DNA of 64,000 nucleotides from Ophthalmolycus amberensis (taxonomy: Eukaryota; Chordata; Actinopteri; Perciformes; Zoarcidae): contig JAFEUB010001381.1 of NCBI GenBank assembly GCA_024529925.1, positions 813,501 to 877,500 on the forward strand, given 5' to 3'. A program made the position numbers and the translations under genes. The notes beneath the pieces were generated by a model, which had not been told where the DNA came from, did not search any database, and saw only the letters and a program-made list of their open reading frames with translations. Numbering within the stretch: the first letter of the stretch is position 1; each line of letters begins with the position of its first letter. Below, one piece after another: positions 1-29,022 of the stretch.

Positions 1-261
1 TATCATATTTTACACACATTACTGGGTACATTCCACAGTTCAAAAACACAAATATTGACAATTTGTATAATTTATGATTATTATAATTTTTTTTTTTTTT
101 TTTTCTTTTTTTTTGTGTGGCTCATGGTGGGGCCATGCCCCATGGCCCTCTATTGACCAGCCGCCACTGGTAGAAACACTCATCGGCTCAACACTGAAAC
201 ACATTTTGTCCGACATGCTCATCGTAAAGAGAAATCCAGAGTTCGTGGAGTTTTCGCTCAC
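1..261 (-). other. xrn2 intron 22, partial
   Basis: Start of the intron after exon 22. It holds a T-rich run (about 87-116), and I see no further xrn2 exon before the window edge. Confidence 0.6.
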
Positions 262-18587
<18,326 letters not shown>

Positions 18588-18790
18588 CTCCGGTAGAATG
18601 TTTTATCTGTCAGCTTATAAAAAAATAAATAAGTGAACTCTTGAAAAAAACAGTTAAAATAGCAGAACTAATACACGGTATTTGTTGTGAATGAGGTCGG
18701 CTACGGCTACATGCTGCTGGCCATGGCCGTTGTGTAGTGCTTCCGGTTCATGTAGGCTTTATCCGGGGCATTCCGGAAAAGCAACTGTGC
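18588..18790 (-). promoter_or_regulatory. xrn2 5' UTR and probable promoter
   Basis: This is the sequence directly upstream of the xrn2 ATG. It has no obvious TATA box but holds ETS-type CTTCCGG (18740-18746) and a second TTCCGG core (about 18771), typical of TATA-less housekeeping promoters. The transcription start cannot be placed from sequence alone. Confidence 0.45.
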
Positions 18791-18839
18791 CCACAGCGAC
18801 CCCAACGACCATAGACGGTACTGCAGCAGTCTGAAGTAC

Positions 18840-18965
18840 AGTAGAGTGGTAAAGGAAGTATTTAGATCATTTACTTTTAAGTAAAAGTACTAACACCACA
18901 TTGTAAAACAAAATACTTGTAAGTAAAGTGAAAGTATTTAAAATGCTACGAAAGTAAAATGTTTT
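18840..18965 (+). repeat. Dispersed repeat family C (GTAAAAGTAC type)
   Basis: Contains TACTTTTAAGTAAAAGTACT followed by ACACCACATTGTAAAA, a motif I recognise as a very common teleost interspersed repeat. Fragments of the same type occur at 28.6, 29.2 and 32.4 kb. Confidence 0.6.
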
Positions 18966-19690
18966 TTTACCATTTTTTTGTACGTGTATTTATTTCACAT
19001 ACATATAAGAACTCTCCCGAACATGAAAATGTATATAAAAAGTATATAAAATACAAAATAAATGTTGTAATAATAATAGTGATACAAAATCCACACAAAC
19101 ACATTTAAAAGACATTTAAAATATATATATATTTAAAACGCTCAGAAATTAGAATATGAATGAATATGAAAATAGGTAGATGGAAATAAAACACAATAAA
19201 AAATGTAGTCACAAAGAACGACAATTGATTGATATCTTAATACTAACGATAATTAAAATGATTTGATTTCCATAACAAACCACCGGTGTGTGAGCCAGAC
19301 TCCACATTTCCTTGTATCTTCAGCAGCCACAGTCTGATGTTACATAATACTCCTTTAATGGGGCCTCTCTGAACAGATGCCCTCTCGCTTCCCAACCCTG
19401 CAGCACCACATTTAAGGTGAATTAGATTTTTTTTACCTCCACACAATCTCCACACATTATCTCTGCTTCAGAGGGGGGAGAGGAGGGAAGAGGGAGGAGG
19501 GAGAGAGGACCATTAGCCTCCCCCTCTTCAGGCAGGGCGGGTCTGACATCAACACTGCAGTGTTATTACTGCAAAGAGCTGCTGATGGAAAACACTTGGC
19601 CTGCTCCAACGGGGCCATTTCCATAAACAGTTACGCTGGAGCTGCAGGTAAAAAGGACGAAAGGACAGTTCAGTGTCTGTGGAGGGAAAT
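18966..19690. other. Intergenic, no recognised element
   Basis: AT-rich sequence upstream of xrn2, with a purine-rich GGAGG stretch near 19470-19510. No gene seen. Confidence 0.45.
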
Positions 19691-19700
19691 CTGATGCAAA

Positions 19701-19704
19701 TCTC

Positions 19705-19738
<34 letters not shown>
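19701..19738 (+). repeat. (CT)n microsatellite
   Basis: TC dinucleotide run of about 38 bp with one C interruption. Confidence 0.95.
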
Positions 19739-20835
19739 ATGAGGTGTTACAGCTCAGGAATGTGAGTCTGCAGAGGATGCAGTCACTGAATTCATGCGTT
19801 CTGGTCTTCGGCTCGCTGCAGACTCTTTTTAAATAAAGACCTTGTTGTTAGGAAATCAATTTCACCAAAAAACACACACATCAGCCTCACGGTGTTTAGT
19901 TTCAGACCTGAAAGCAGCAAACAGCTGATGGAGACAGAATCTAATCATGCAGCTTTTTCTCAGTTTTCTATGTGAGCTGATAGTTTTTGATGATTTCCTC
20001 CAACATGCAGAAGACTTAAAGAGGCAGAGCGCCCTCACCTGGTGGGTTTTCGCAGTATGCTTCACAGCAGAACTCAGCCTCCTTGTGTCTGTTTGCATTC
20101 ATCACGTCTGGTGTGAGAGCAACAAAATAAAACAAAATACAATTTCTTGAAAGCATTTACATACTGATTTAGATACTGAATCCCGAATTATCTGATTTAG
20201 AGCACGACAATTAAACAATTAGAAAATGAAAGATAATAAAAACAGCTCACATCTGGATGAATGACTTTTCTAGAGATGTGTCTTCTGCACTCTGAAGAGT
20301 TCAAAACTCCTTCTGACAGACTCACACTTCTTTCTTTCGTTTTTATATTCTCTTCAGTGGATTCATGAAAACAACTCAGCAGTAAGACATTCTATATGCA
20401 TATATTTTTTGCTGAGATGCCTTCATGACTTTCTGTTTCTTGTGTTTCCTTTTCTTTTTCACAATCTTAAAGTATATTATTGTGATATTTGGGAAAGTTA
20501 TTCTGGACTTCTGTTGATTATTTACATCAAGACAATTATTTCTTGCAAGTTTTTTGAAATGTTATGTTTAAATATGAAAATGAAGCCTTATCTTTCAGGT
20601 GAATTTAGCAGAAATCTACAGACGTAAAAAGACAAAGTAGTAAAATAAACACCTGAATGTGTGTTTGGATGTTTTCTTTCCACTAGACTGAAAGAATGAT
20701 TTAAAAAATGTTGAGGAAATAATGGAGTTAAGGAGGAACGATGGCGATGATGTCTGTGTAAATCATATAATACAGCAGATCATTGATTTGCAGCACACGA
20801 GACCTCTGCTCGTTTAGATTGGAGATTATCATGTC

Positions 20836-20836
20836 T

Positions 20837-20898
<62 letters not shown>
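20836..20898 (+). repeat. (CA)n microsatellite
   Basis: About 31 CA units with one GC interruption. Confidence 0.97.
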
Positions 20899-20900
<2 letters not shown>

Positions 20901-21499
20901 TGCAGAATTAAATCTGAACCAAAGAAACAGAAACAAAAGTTTCTGAGGATGAATTTCACACAAAGACGCTGCAGCTCTCGCTTAAGTATTCAAAGAACAT
21001 TCAATCTCATTTAATCTGCCATCCAGGAGTTGATTTGTGTGAACGCTCACACACCAGGAGCTTCAGATATGTATCGTCTGATTATTAAGAAGTTTTCGTA
21101 AAAGAGCTCGTCCAGGGAGAAAAACAGGGTCTCTTCTCCCGTCGTGTCCGTCACATTGAAACTGTACAGTGTAGTTTTCATGCTAACAAAGCCGGCGGCT
21201 ACATGGCACCTCTGATTAGGTGATCCCTTTAGCCCGCACATGAAAAGCTCAGCAGGAACTCGCATGCTATAATGTAACAATTTGTGTCTCCAAGGTCGGG
21301 ATGTGTCCTCGGCGAGTCGCAGGATGTCTTCACATCTGAGCCTCTTTGAGTCGGTTTCTGCTCATTGTGCCGCAGGAATAAAGACCCGCCGGGGTTCGTC
21401 TTTTAAAATAAATCCTTCCTGTAAAAAGAACACACACAGACTCTCATTTTTTACTTCTCGTCAGCTGAGTTTTTACAAAAGCAATGTGATGAAACCGGA

Positions 21500-21577
21500 G
21501 TCAAATTCCATGTATGCCGATGCATACATGGCCAATAAAGCTGATTCTGATTCTGATTCTGATTCTGATTCTGATGT
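21500..21577 (+). mobile_element. Possible 3' tail of a non-LTR retrotransposon
   Basis: The sequence ATGTATGCCGATGCATACAT is followed by GGCCAATAAAGC and then a (TGATTC)n tail. This arrangement (a short palindromic stem, AATAAA, then a hexanucleotide tail) is the usual look of 5'-truncated fish LINE ends. Only the tail is present and no reverse transcriptase is seen. Confidence 0.5.
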
Positions 21578-21749
21578 TTCTTTATGGGAATGTGTTCAGG
21601 TGCACCTTGAAGGGGACCGTGTGATTGTTGCCATTTTGTTCTTGTTTGTTTTGGGTGGAAAAATCCTTATTTATCTGATTAGATAAAGAAGGACAGCGAA
21701 AGTACATAAAAGAAACGTGTCCTAGCCAGGCTAGTCCTAGCCACTCTAA

Positions 21750-21905
21750 AGATTGAAGTCAGTGCTTCATGTGTTAAAGCTGCATTCTCTCTAGTGTCCA
21801 CCAGGGTTGTATAGAAGTCTATGAGAAAATGACTCTTCTTCTCTCTTGATTTATTACCTCAGTAAACATTGTAAACATGAGTTCATGGTCTCAATCTCCA
21901 AAAAC
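21750..21905 (-). repeat. Dispersed repeat family A, copy 3
   Basis: Reverse-strand copy with CTTCATGTGTTAAAGCTGCA, CATAGACTTCTATACAACC and the AACATTGTAAACATGAGTTC stretch. The GAGTCGCCCCCTGG core is shortened here. Confidence 0.65.
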
Positions 21906-21917
21906 AAACAAACATCA

Positions 21918-22050
21918 ACCTCATGGTGGCGCTAGAGAAAGTCAACGGATCACTAAAGTCGGTGAGTTTCATCCTCTGGGGAACACAAACTGTCTGCACA
22001 AACATTTCATTGATCCATCCAATAGTTGTCGAGATATTTCGCTGGACAGA
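21918..22050 (+). repeat. Dispersed fish repeat (TGGTGGCGCTAGAGAAAGTC type)
   Basis: The sequence CTCATGGTGGCGCTAGAGAA, then GTCAACGGATCACTAAAGTC, and later TTCATTGATCCATCCAATAG matches a widely dispersed teleost repeat that I recall but cannot name. It has no coding capacity. Confidence 0.45.
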
Positions 22051-22571
22051 ACACCACCTTTACTGTTTTTTTTGTTCATTTTTCAGGCTCATTTCATTCG
22101 TCCGTCTGTTTGTTTACTCGTGTTTTGTTAAACGGAGTGAAAACAATGCTTGATCTCCATTATGGACGTTGGAGGTCACGTTGACGGAGCAGCAGTCAGT
22201 AATAGGATCAGTGGTGAGTCTGCTGATTGAAAAAGGCAGCGGCTCCGATGGTGTGAAACACTCTTGGCAGAGGTAAAGCGCTTTAATTGAGCTAAATTTG
22301 TCTCAATGAAGGCGTTCACTTAAAAAGCGAGAGGCGGCTCTGGCAGCGGGCCGGGACGAGGGGTCCTTACCTGCACATTAGAGGGGAAGGCATTTTAATA
22401 ACAACACCCCCCCCCCCCCCTGCTCCCCCGTTAGCGTCTCACTGGAGTGGAACTCAATTATTGCTAATGGAAGTTCACCACACATTTTCAAATGGGAGCC
22501 GTCGACTGCTGCAGAGTCTCAGCTACACAAACATTCCTCAATCGCAGATATAACAAATAGTTCCTCTGGTG

Positions 22572-23033
22572 TTATCTTTCCGCCGGTACTTTAAGTACTG
22601 TACTAAAAAGCAAGTGTGAGGAACTTTTATCTGGTCCTGAACCAGTCTCAGTGTAGTCCTGATCCTCTATCAGACCTCCATCAGTACAGAGACCATCAGA
22701 GAGAAGATGGTCTGTTTCTATAGAGTTATTCTTGATGCTCGTCATCGGAGCCACCGGGTCGGATTCTGGTGAAACGAACTCATGCAGGTTCACCAGAACC
22801 TCCTTCAGCTCAGACTCCAGCAGAGACCGGTCCACCGTGGACAGACCCAGGTCCTCCAGCAGAGACCGGTCCACCGTGGACAGACCCAGATCCTCCAGCA
22901 GAGACCGGTCCACCGTGGACAGACCCAGATCTTCCAGCAGAGACCGGTCCACCGTGGACAGACCCAGATCCTCCAGCAGAGACCGGTCCAACGTGGACAG
23001 ACCCAGATCCTCCAGCAGAGACATCTCATACAT
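22572..23033 (-). other. Open frame across the 39-bp array, uncertain coding status
   Basis: A 153-codon frame that starts inside the 13-residue repeat (LLEDLGLSTVDRS, about five copies) and continues through single-copy sequence (ESELKEVLVNLHEF, then SPESDPVAPMTSIKNNS) to a stop at 22572. The single-copy part has normal amino-acid composition. However, its duplicate at 63 kb is frameshifted by a 5-bp insertion and ends early, and no splice-site context was found. It could be a decayed exon or a chance frame. I do not recognise the family. Confidence 0.25.
22637..23026. repeat. Duplicated segment, copy 1, with 39-bp minisatellite
   Basis: The single-copy part (22637-22815) is repeated almost exactly at 63066-63255 in the same orientation. 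It differs by a 5-bp insertion (CAGAT) at the 63 kb copy plus a few substitutions. It runs into a 39-bp unit (AGAGACCGGTCCACCGTGGA, then CAGACCCAGATCCTCCAGC), present about 5 times here and about 10 times at 63 kb. The start of the segment holds one copy of the 34-bp motif that forms the 61.9-63.1 kb satellite. Confidence 0.9.
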
Positions 23034-23039
23034 ATGCTT

Positions 23040-24690
23040 AACAGCATTCCAACAATAAAGAAAAGGATATCAACAATTAAAAACATGTATAACAGATGGA
23101 AACGAGTCTTATGTCCACGATAAACGTGACAGCACTTCTGTTTTTCATCCTCGCAGCACCAGAGATCTTTTCTTGACCAACGACTGTTGAGGTCTTTAAA
23201 GGCAGAAGTGACTCCACTGAACACATCTCACACATCCATCGCAAACATTCCCGCTAAAGAGCCGATCCGGCAGATATAAAAAGCTGTTTTCAGCTTTTGA
23301 GAGGAGACTTCTCATCCGAGCCGCCATTTAAAGACTTTAAGGTAAAACTTCTCCAACGATGTGGAGCTGCAGCGACCTGACCCCGAGAGGTCACAGCGAC
23401 CTCCAACAGGGCTTTAAACGGCATGTGTGGTGAACACATGAAAGCTTTATTTCAGCCAGTTTTCTGAATTTCTTTGTTTTCGTTTTTTCAGATTCGTCCT
23501 TCGTTTCTTACGAGTCTGCTTTCTTTCCTTTTACATCTTTAACTGAACCTGAAACAACATGAACAGAGGCCCGTCAACATTTTGTCCAGTTTACATTCAC
23601 TTTCGGGGAAGAATTTGTGTCCTTGTTCCACCTCCGAAGAGAAACTTTCTCAACTCATTGTTGTTGGAAGCAGAACTGAACTGTGTGAAGACTGTTTGTA
23701 TTCAGTGTTATTCTTATTTCTGTGTATTAAAATGTAAGAAACAAACAAACAGCACCATGTTGCTGTGAAAGCCTCACTAAACTGGGATGTTTTGATGTGT
23801 GTTATTGGTTCGCGGCCCTCCGCCTCACGCTGAGACATTCAAACAGAGCTGCGTGTCATTAGCCGTGGGAGCTCTTTGGCTGCCACATGAAAAGACGAGC
23901 TGATCAGGAGGCTGTTTAGCAGCCGACTCACAAATGACCTGGGCTGGTCTGTCTGTTTGAGGCGAGGGTGGAGATGGGGGGGGGGGGGGCTATACCGACG
24001 GCTCACACGGCTCATTACTCACACAGATGTAACGGACGACAAAAAGGCGGCAGGGGACTAGAAGTCACTAATGAGGAGAGAGCGGATACTAAACGGAGGA
24101 ATTACGAGCTTTTCAGCTCCTCGTCGAGTCACTCAGAGACTCTGAGAGGAGGTTCACCTGAGCAGGAAGTCACCTGTGAGGGGTCAGGTAATCAGGGCGG
24201 TAACACTGGGACTCTTACTCAGCCAGCCTGGAGGGCGGCACATTCTTCAAGGGTCATTTGTTGTCATTGTGCAACACAGGGATGCACAGCGACATTCAGC
24301 TGGAGCCCATTTGTGACACAACAAACATACGATAAACAAAACTAAAACAGTAGAACATTCAGTGACCACGTCGTGATCCGGTCTGCAGGAATTGTTTCGT
24401 GTTTTCTTTTCACAACTTTAACCCTTTCACAGAGTGTTTTCACTGCACAAAAGTTAATTCTAACACTAAAACTGTTTTATTCAGCGTTCAGTTGTACTTA
24501 GCTCCACCCCCTCGTGCCATTTCTGGTTCCAAAAACAAGATGGCGACGGCCAAAATGTCAAACTCAAACACATGAAACGTCTGTTTTATTTTGTGTCCCT
24601 CGGAACAAATTCTTTTTCGGGGCAATATTACGTTAAAAATGAAAGTTAGGTTCAGGCAACAAAACCAAACAGTTAAGTTCAGAGAAAACA
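23040..24690. other. Intergenic, no recognised gene
   Basis: Mixed-composition intergenic sequence with a poly-G run near 23976-23990. A dispersed-repeat-like stretch is at about 24490-24560 (CCAAAAACAAGATGGCGACG). Confidence 0.45.
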
Positions 24691-24694
24691 TTAT

Positions 24695-25255
24695 CGTTGG
24701 CCTTAAAATAAGTACATACAGTTAGGTTGAGGCAACAACACAAACAGTTAGGTTGAGGCAACAAAATCACAAACAGTTAGGTTGAGGCAACAATCACAAA
24801 CAGTTAGGGTGAGGCAACAAAACAAACAGTTAGGTTGAGGCAACAAAATCACCAACAGTTAGGTTGAGGCAACAAATCACAAACAGTTAGGTTGAGGTAA
24901 CTAAACAAACAGTTAGGTTGAGGCAACAAAACCACCAACAGTTAGGTTGAGGCAACAAAATCACAAACAGTTAGGTTGAGGCAACAACACAAACAGTTAG
25001 GTTGAGGTAACTAACACAAACAGTTAGGTTGAGGCAACAAAACAAACAGTTAGGTTGAGGCAACAAACCACAAACAGTTAGGTTGAGGTAACTAACACAA
25101 ACAGTTAGGTTGAGGTAACTAACACAAACAGTTAGGTTGAGGTAACTAAACAAACAGTTAGGTTGAGGTAACTAACACAAACAGTTAGGTTGAGGTAACT
25201 AACACAAACAGTTAGGTTGAGGTAACTAAACAAACAGTTAGGTTGAGGTAACGAA
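24695..25255 (+). repeat. Minisatellite, 24-30 bp units (CAGTTAGGTTGAGGCAAC)
   Basis: About 20 tandem units built on ACAGTTAGGTTGAGGCAAC or GTAAC with variable AAAATCACAA spacers. The right end is more homogeneous (GAGGTAACTAACACAAACAG). Open frames through it on the minus strand are artefacts of the repeat. Confidence 0.95.
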
Positions 25256-25259
25256 ACCA

Positions 25260-28200
25260 CTACCATAAAACCACAACGCAGAGTCAAACAGCGGTATTGT
25301 GGTAGAAATTCCTGTTTGTTGGACTCGTCCACCTCTCCTCACGCCCACCAACACTCATCTTTTTTGATATTATAAAGTACATCACTGCTCTGACTGTTGC
25401 TTAGTCACGTGGATGCATTTAACTTGTGTGTCCATCATGAATACGGCTCCTAATTGACTTTCCATCTGCGTTATTTTTCGTCCTGAGCGACACGAACAAA
25501 AACAGCAACGTCACAAGTTTCTCTGAGAATTTGAAGGTTTTATTCCGACTGAACACAAAAGCAATTTACAGAGACGCCGTAATTCCATCATCCTGTAGAT
25601 TTCCTGCGTACTGTCGTATGTTTTTCCACTGGGATTGATTTCTCGAGACATTTGCAGAAACAACACACGATCACATGAACACCTGGCTGTACGTTTTTAC
25701 CAGTTGCTGTAAAGAAGAGCTGTCGCACCAAAACAACTTGAAGAAGTTTACGGTATAAATCGGCAGTTTCTGTCAATTCGACTGACTCGAGTCAATTCCA
25801 CTGTGACTGTGAGCTCTTACGAGTATATTTAACAGCAGCAGCCTCCTGTTCACAGCTTTAATCTTTAGGTTGGCGTCTTCTGTTTCTCTTTAATATAATG
25901 TCAGAAAGATTTGAGCTACAGAATGAACACAAACCGCAAACACGTTGGCTGAAACAGAGACGTAAAATGCAACAGAAGAGAAAAGACAAGGAGGAATTTA
26001 AACATTCTCAAACTTGGTTTCTGTTGAACAGCCTGTGAGTTTCTGTTCTAACATCAACATGCCTCATTTGGCAGCATTCAGATTTTTGGATTATTTCTCG
26101 TAGGAACATTGAGCTGCAGTGTGAACACACATCCACGGCGGTCTTCAACACGGCAGCGGTGCAGAGATAAAAGTCAACTCTTTGTCCAGCAAGAGCCTCA
26201 CAGTAAAATGTAATTGGTGCCTCACAGCTGGACGCCGACTGCTGGCGTCGCCCTGAAACATCAATAAACAACTAACATCACCGCCAACTTGTTACTCGCC
26301 GACGTGTCTAACGAGGATAACTCACATGTTCTGTGGGAATGTAAAGAAGTGTACGTGAGCACGGGGGGAAAAACAACACAGTGAATGTTTAATCACCTCG
26401 GACACATGAAGAAGCCATTTAAAGACAGGGGAGGGGAGTGGGGGAGGGGAAGAATCGAGAATGATCTTTAGATCAAACGCCACAGTTCAAATCCAGAATA
26501 TCCGCTCTGGGCCGCTGCGTCGCCTTCCAATTTGTCAGCAAACGAGAACTGAGCCGCTTTAGTTGGATGCGTAGAAAACTGCCTCCCGGGGGGCACATGG
26601 GGCAGACCACCAACGCTTTCCCCCCCCGGCCACCATGCTGCTTCGACACAAGCAAAACAAAAGCACAAAGCTGCAGCGGCGACACTTTGTAGCCGGGCTT
26701 TAATGTGGCGGCGGGCCGGCTGCCCCGCTGACGCGTCGCCTCGTCCCTCTGAAGCTACACGAGCGCTGCAAAGAGTTCTCCATCCAGACTAGAACCTGTC
26801 CAGGCGGCTGTTGCATTGTTTTAAAATTAAATGATAACTGGGTATTTTTTTAAACCAATTCTTCAGATTTAGAATTTAAGATTTCAATTTCTTCCAAGCA
26901 GATTATTATAAATATAGAAAAATCAACTTGCAGAGACTTTAAATTCTCTACAGATATATTTTCTATTCCAGTCATCATTGAGGAAGCTTTATTCTCTTAC
27001 CTCCTTATGTTGCCTTGTTAAGGAGATTTCTATGATGCACAATATCAATTTGTGAAAACAGAAGAAAGTGTGAAAAAAAAGAAAAAACGATATTGTAATA
27101 AAAGAAAAGTCCAACTGTCGAATAAAACGTTCATACGTGTGTCTGAGGAGGGAAAGTTGTTGGATCGCAAAAAGCAAAGTGCAAGAATAAATAACTTGAA
27201 TGAATTAGGACTTGAGATCTGTGTGGAGCGATGAAGAGACTGTAACCTTCCTCATATTTATACATGAGTATTAATAACCACCAGCGACATAGAAGATGTC
27301 TGTTATTTCCTTCTTTCTTTTAGAGTGTTTGGCCAAACAAACATTATGTCACATGATGATATTTGTAGAAACTCCAGTCCAGTTTTCACTCAGACTCTCT
27401 TTCTGTTAGAAATAGAGGAAACGTCTCCAAAAACGACGACGAGTTCTTGCACCATCAATGTCAATAAAAGAACCCAAAACTCTGCAATGAGGACCAGAAA
27501 GGAACTTCCCTCACCGGCCTGCAGCACTCAGACTGTTCTCATGCACTTATCCTACCTACAGAAAGTCATGCATTATAATTCATATATATAACTCACGTAT
27601 TCATTTTGTAACAATGAGCCTGGTCAGGTGACGTACACGAAAAGAGACTTTCTACCAAGGAGGCCGCTGTTAGCGTCACGTGTGGAAAGTCGAGGTTTGA
27701 CCATTTTTTGTTACTTAAAGGTGTTGAATACGAGATTCAGAGCACACGTGTTGCCTCCACACAGCTCTCAACATGGCGACGACTGAGCCGGTGGCTCGCA
27801 GGTAACGGCGCTACAACGCTCGTCAATGTCACGCTTAACCCGAGGAAGCCAATCAAAACCTTCAAGAGGCGGGCTTTACTTCTTTACCACTGACTTCCTG
27901 TTTTGATGCTTTTCTATAAGAGCGTTTTTTAAGCGGCCGCAGATCTTTTCCTAAACGTAAACAGGCAGCTTGTGTTGCTGGATATTCGTAGAAAAACAGG
28001 CAAAAAAATAACAAAATAACTCTTGGTAAGATATCATACAAACCACTCTTTTTATTTTTTTTAATAAAGGCTCAGTAATTTCCTAAAACAGCTGGTCACT
28101 CTGGGAGGAAATAGTGCATTGGTTTGGGACTATTTTCAGCAGCGTATTAATCCACATTTGGTGCTGTAGTGATTATTAGTATGTGGGATTGAGTCTAAAC

Positions 28201-28555
28201 AAACTACAGTGTGTGTTTTCATATTGAACTCCATCTAAAGGCTGTTACTGTTCCCGTGTCTCCTGCCTCCGACCCGCCACGCGGCTAACGGAGCTCTTCC
28301 TTTCTTCGTGGCGGCAGCAGTGACCGAGCCGCGGCCTTAGCTAATCCTTAGAGGGGGGGTCTCGCTTTGTCTTGTCACAACCAGGGGGGTCAGAGACTCT
28401 GAAAGGCCGCGGCTCAGTTTAACATCTATTAGCAGAAAGCTGCGACCCCCGTGGAGCCGCTCCCATTGCCTGCGGGGGGCTCAAGACCTGCAGCATCCCC
28501 TGAAGATGCTTAGAGATGAGCTTTTCTTCTTGGATGTTGTGTTAAAAAAAAAACT
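25260..28555. other. Intergenic, no recognised gene
   Basis: No supported gene. The stretches 26480-26760 and 28250-28520 are GC-richer, low in simple repeats and could be conserved non-coding DNA, but this cannot be judged without a comparison. A dispersed-repeat-like block lies around 27700-27900. Confidence 0.4.
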
Positions 28556-28655
28556 AGCACAACACGTACTTTTACTTTTGATATGTAAGTTTTAAATATA
28601 ACACTTTTATGTAAGTATGACTTTAAAAGACTTCTACTTGTAGTGGAGGACTTAT
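28555..28655 (+). repeat. Dispersed repeat family C fragment
   Basis: Contains ACGTACTTTTACTTTTGATA, then GACTTCTACTTGTAGTGGAG, typical fragments of the same fish repeat as at 18.85 kb. It lies just downstream of the PPC gene. Confidence 0.5.
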
Positions 28656-28770
28656 ACATCACGCTCGGTCTGTTCAGTGGATACCTTTTATAAGATGATA
28701 TGAATATAATCTTCTTCTCATAATAAACGACAGCAGCTGTATCTGGTGAACCCGTTGTTATGTTACTCCC

Positions 28771-29022
28771 TCAACTGTCAGATGTGTGCGGTTGAACCAC
28801 GAGCTCGGGGAAGCCGGTCTTCTCGTCCATCTCTCTGGTGAACTGCAGGTCGACCGCCTCGCCGACGACCACCTCGGCCGTGGTGAAGACCTCCAGGTCT
28901 CCGAGCACGTGACCCCCGACCGTCCGGCCCTCCCCGTCCGACAGGCAGACGTGGACGTGGGCGTCCCGGTTCAGAGTGCCGACCAGCGAGACGATCTCGA
29001 ACCGTCCGCTGAGGTGGATCAC
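28771..29022 (-). CDS. PPC gene coding exon 3 (terminal)
   Basis: 252 bp including the stop. The acceptor is TTCCCTCAG/GTGATC. It encodes VIHLSGRFEIVSLVGTLNRD, AHVHVCLSDGEGRTVGGHVL, LEVFTTAEVVVGEAVDLQF, a TREMDEKTGFPEL segment and the end. High GC and a strong family signature make this the most secure part of the gene. Confidence 0.93.
   Translation of the reverse strand: MIHLSGRFEIVSLVGTLNRDAHVHVCLSDGEGRTVGGHVLGDLEVFTTAEVVVGEAVDLQFTREMDEKTGFPELVVQPHTSDS

Noticed and set aside
24971..25332. Minus-strand frames with repeated LNLTVC
   Set aside because: Translation of the 25-30 bp minisatellite.
27773..27812. ATGGCGACGACTGAGCCGGT ending in CGCAG/GTAACG, resembling a first coding exon
   Set aside because: The surrounding block looks like a dispersed fish repeat, and no downstream exon in frame was found.
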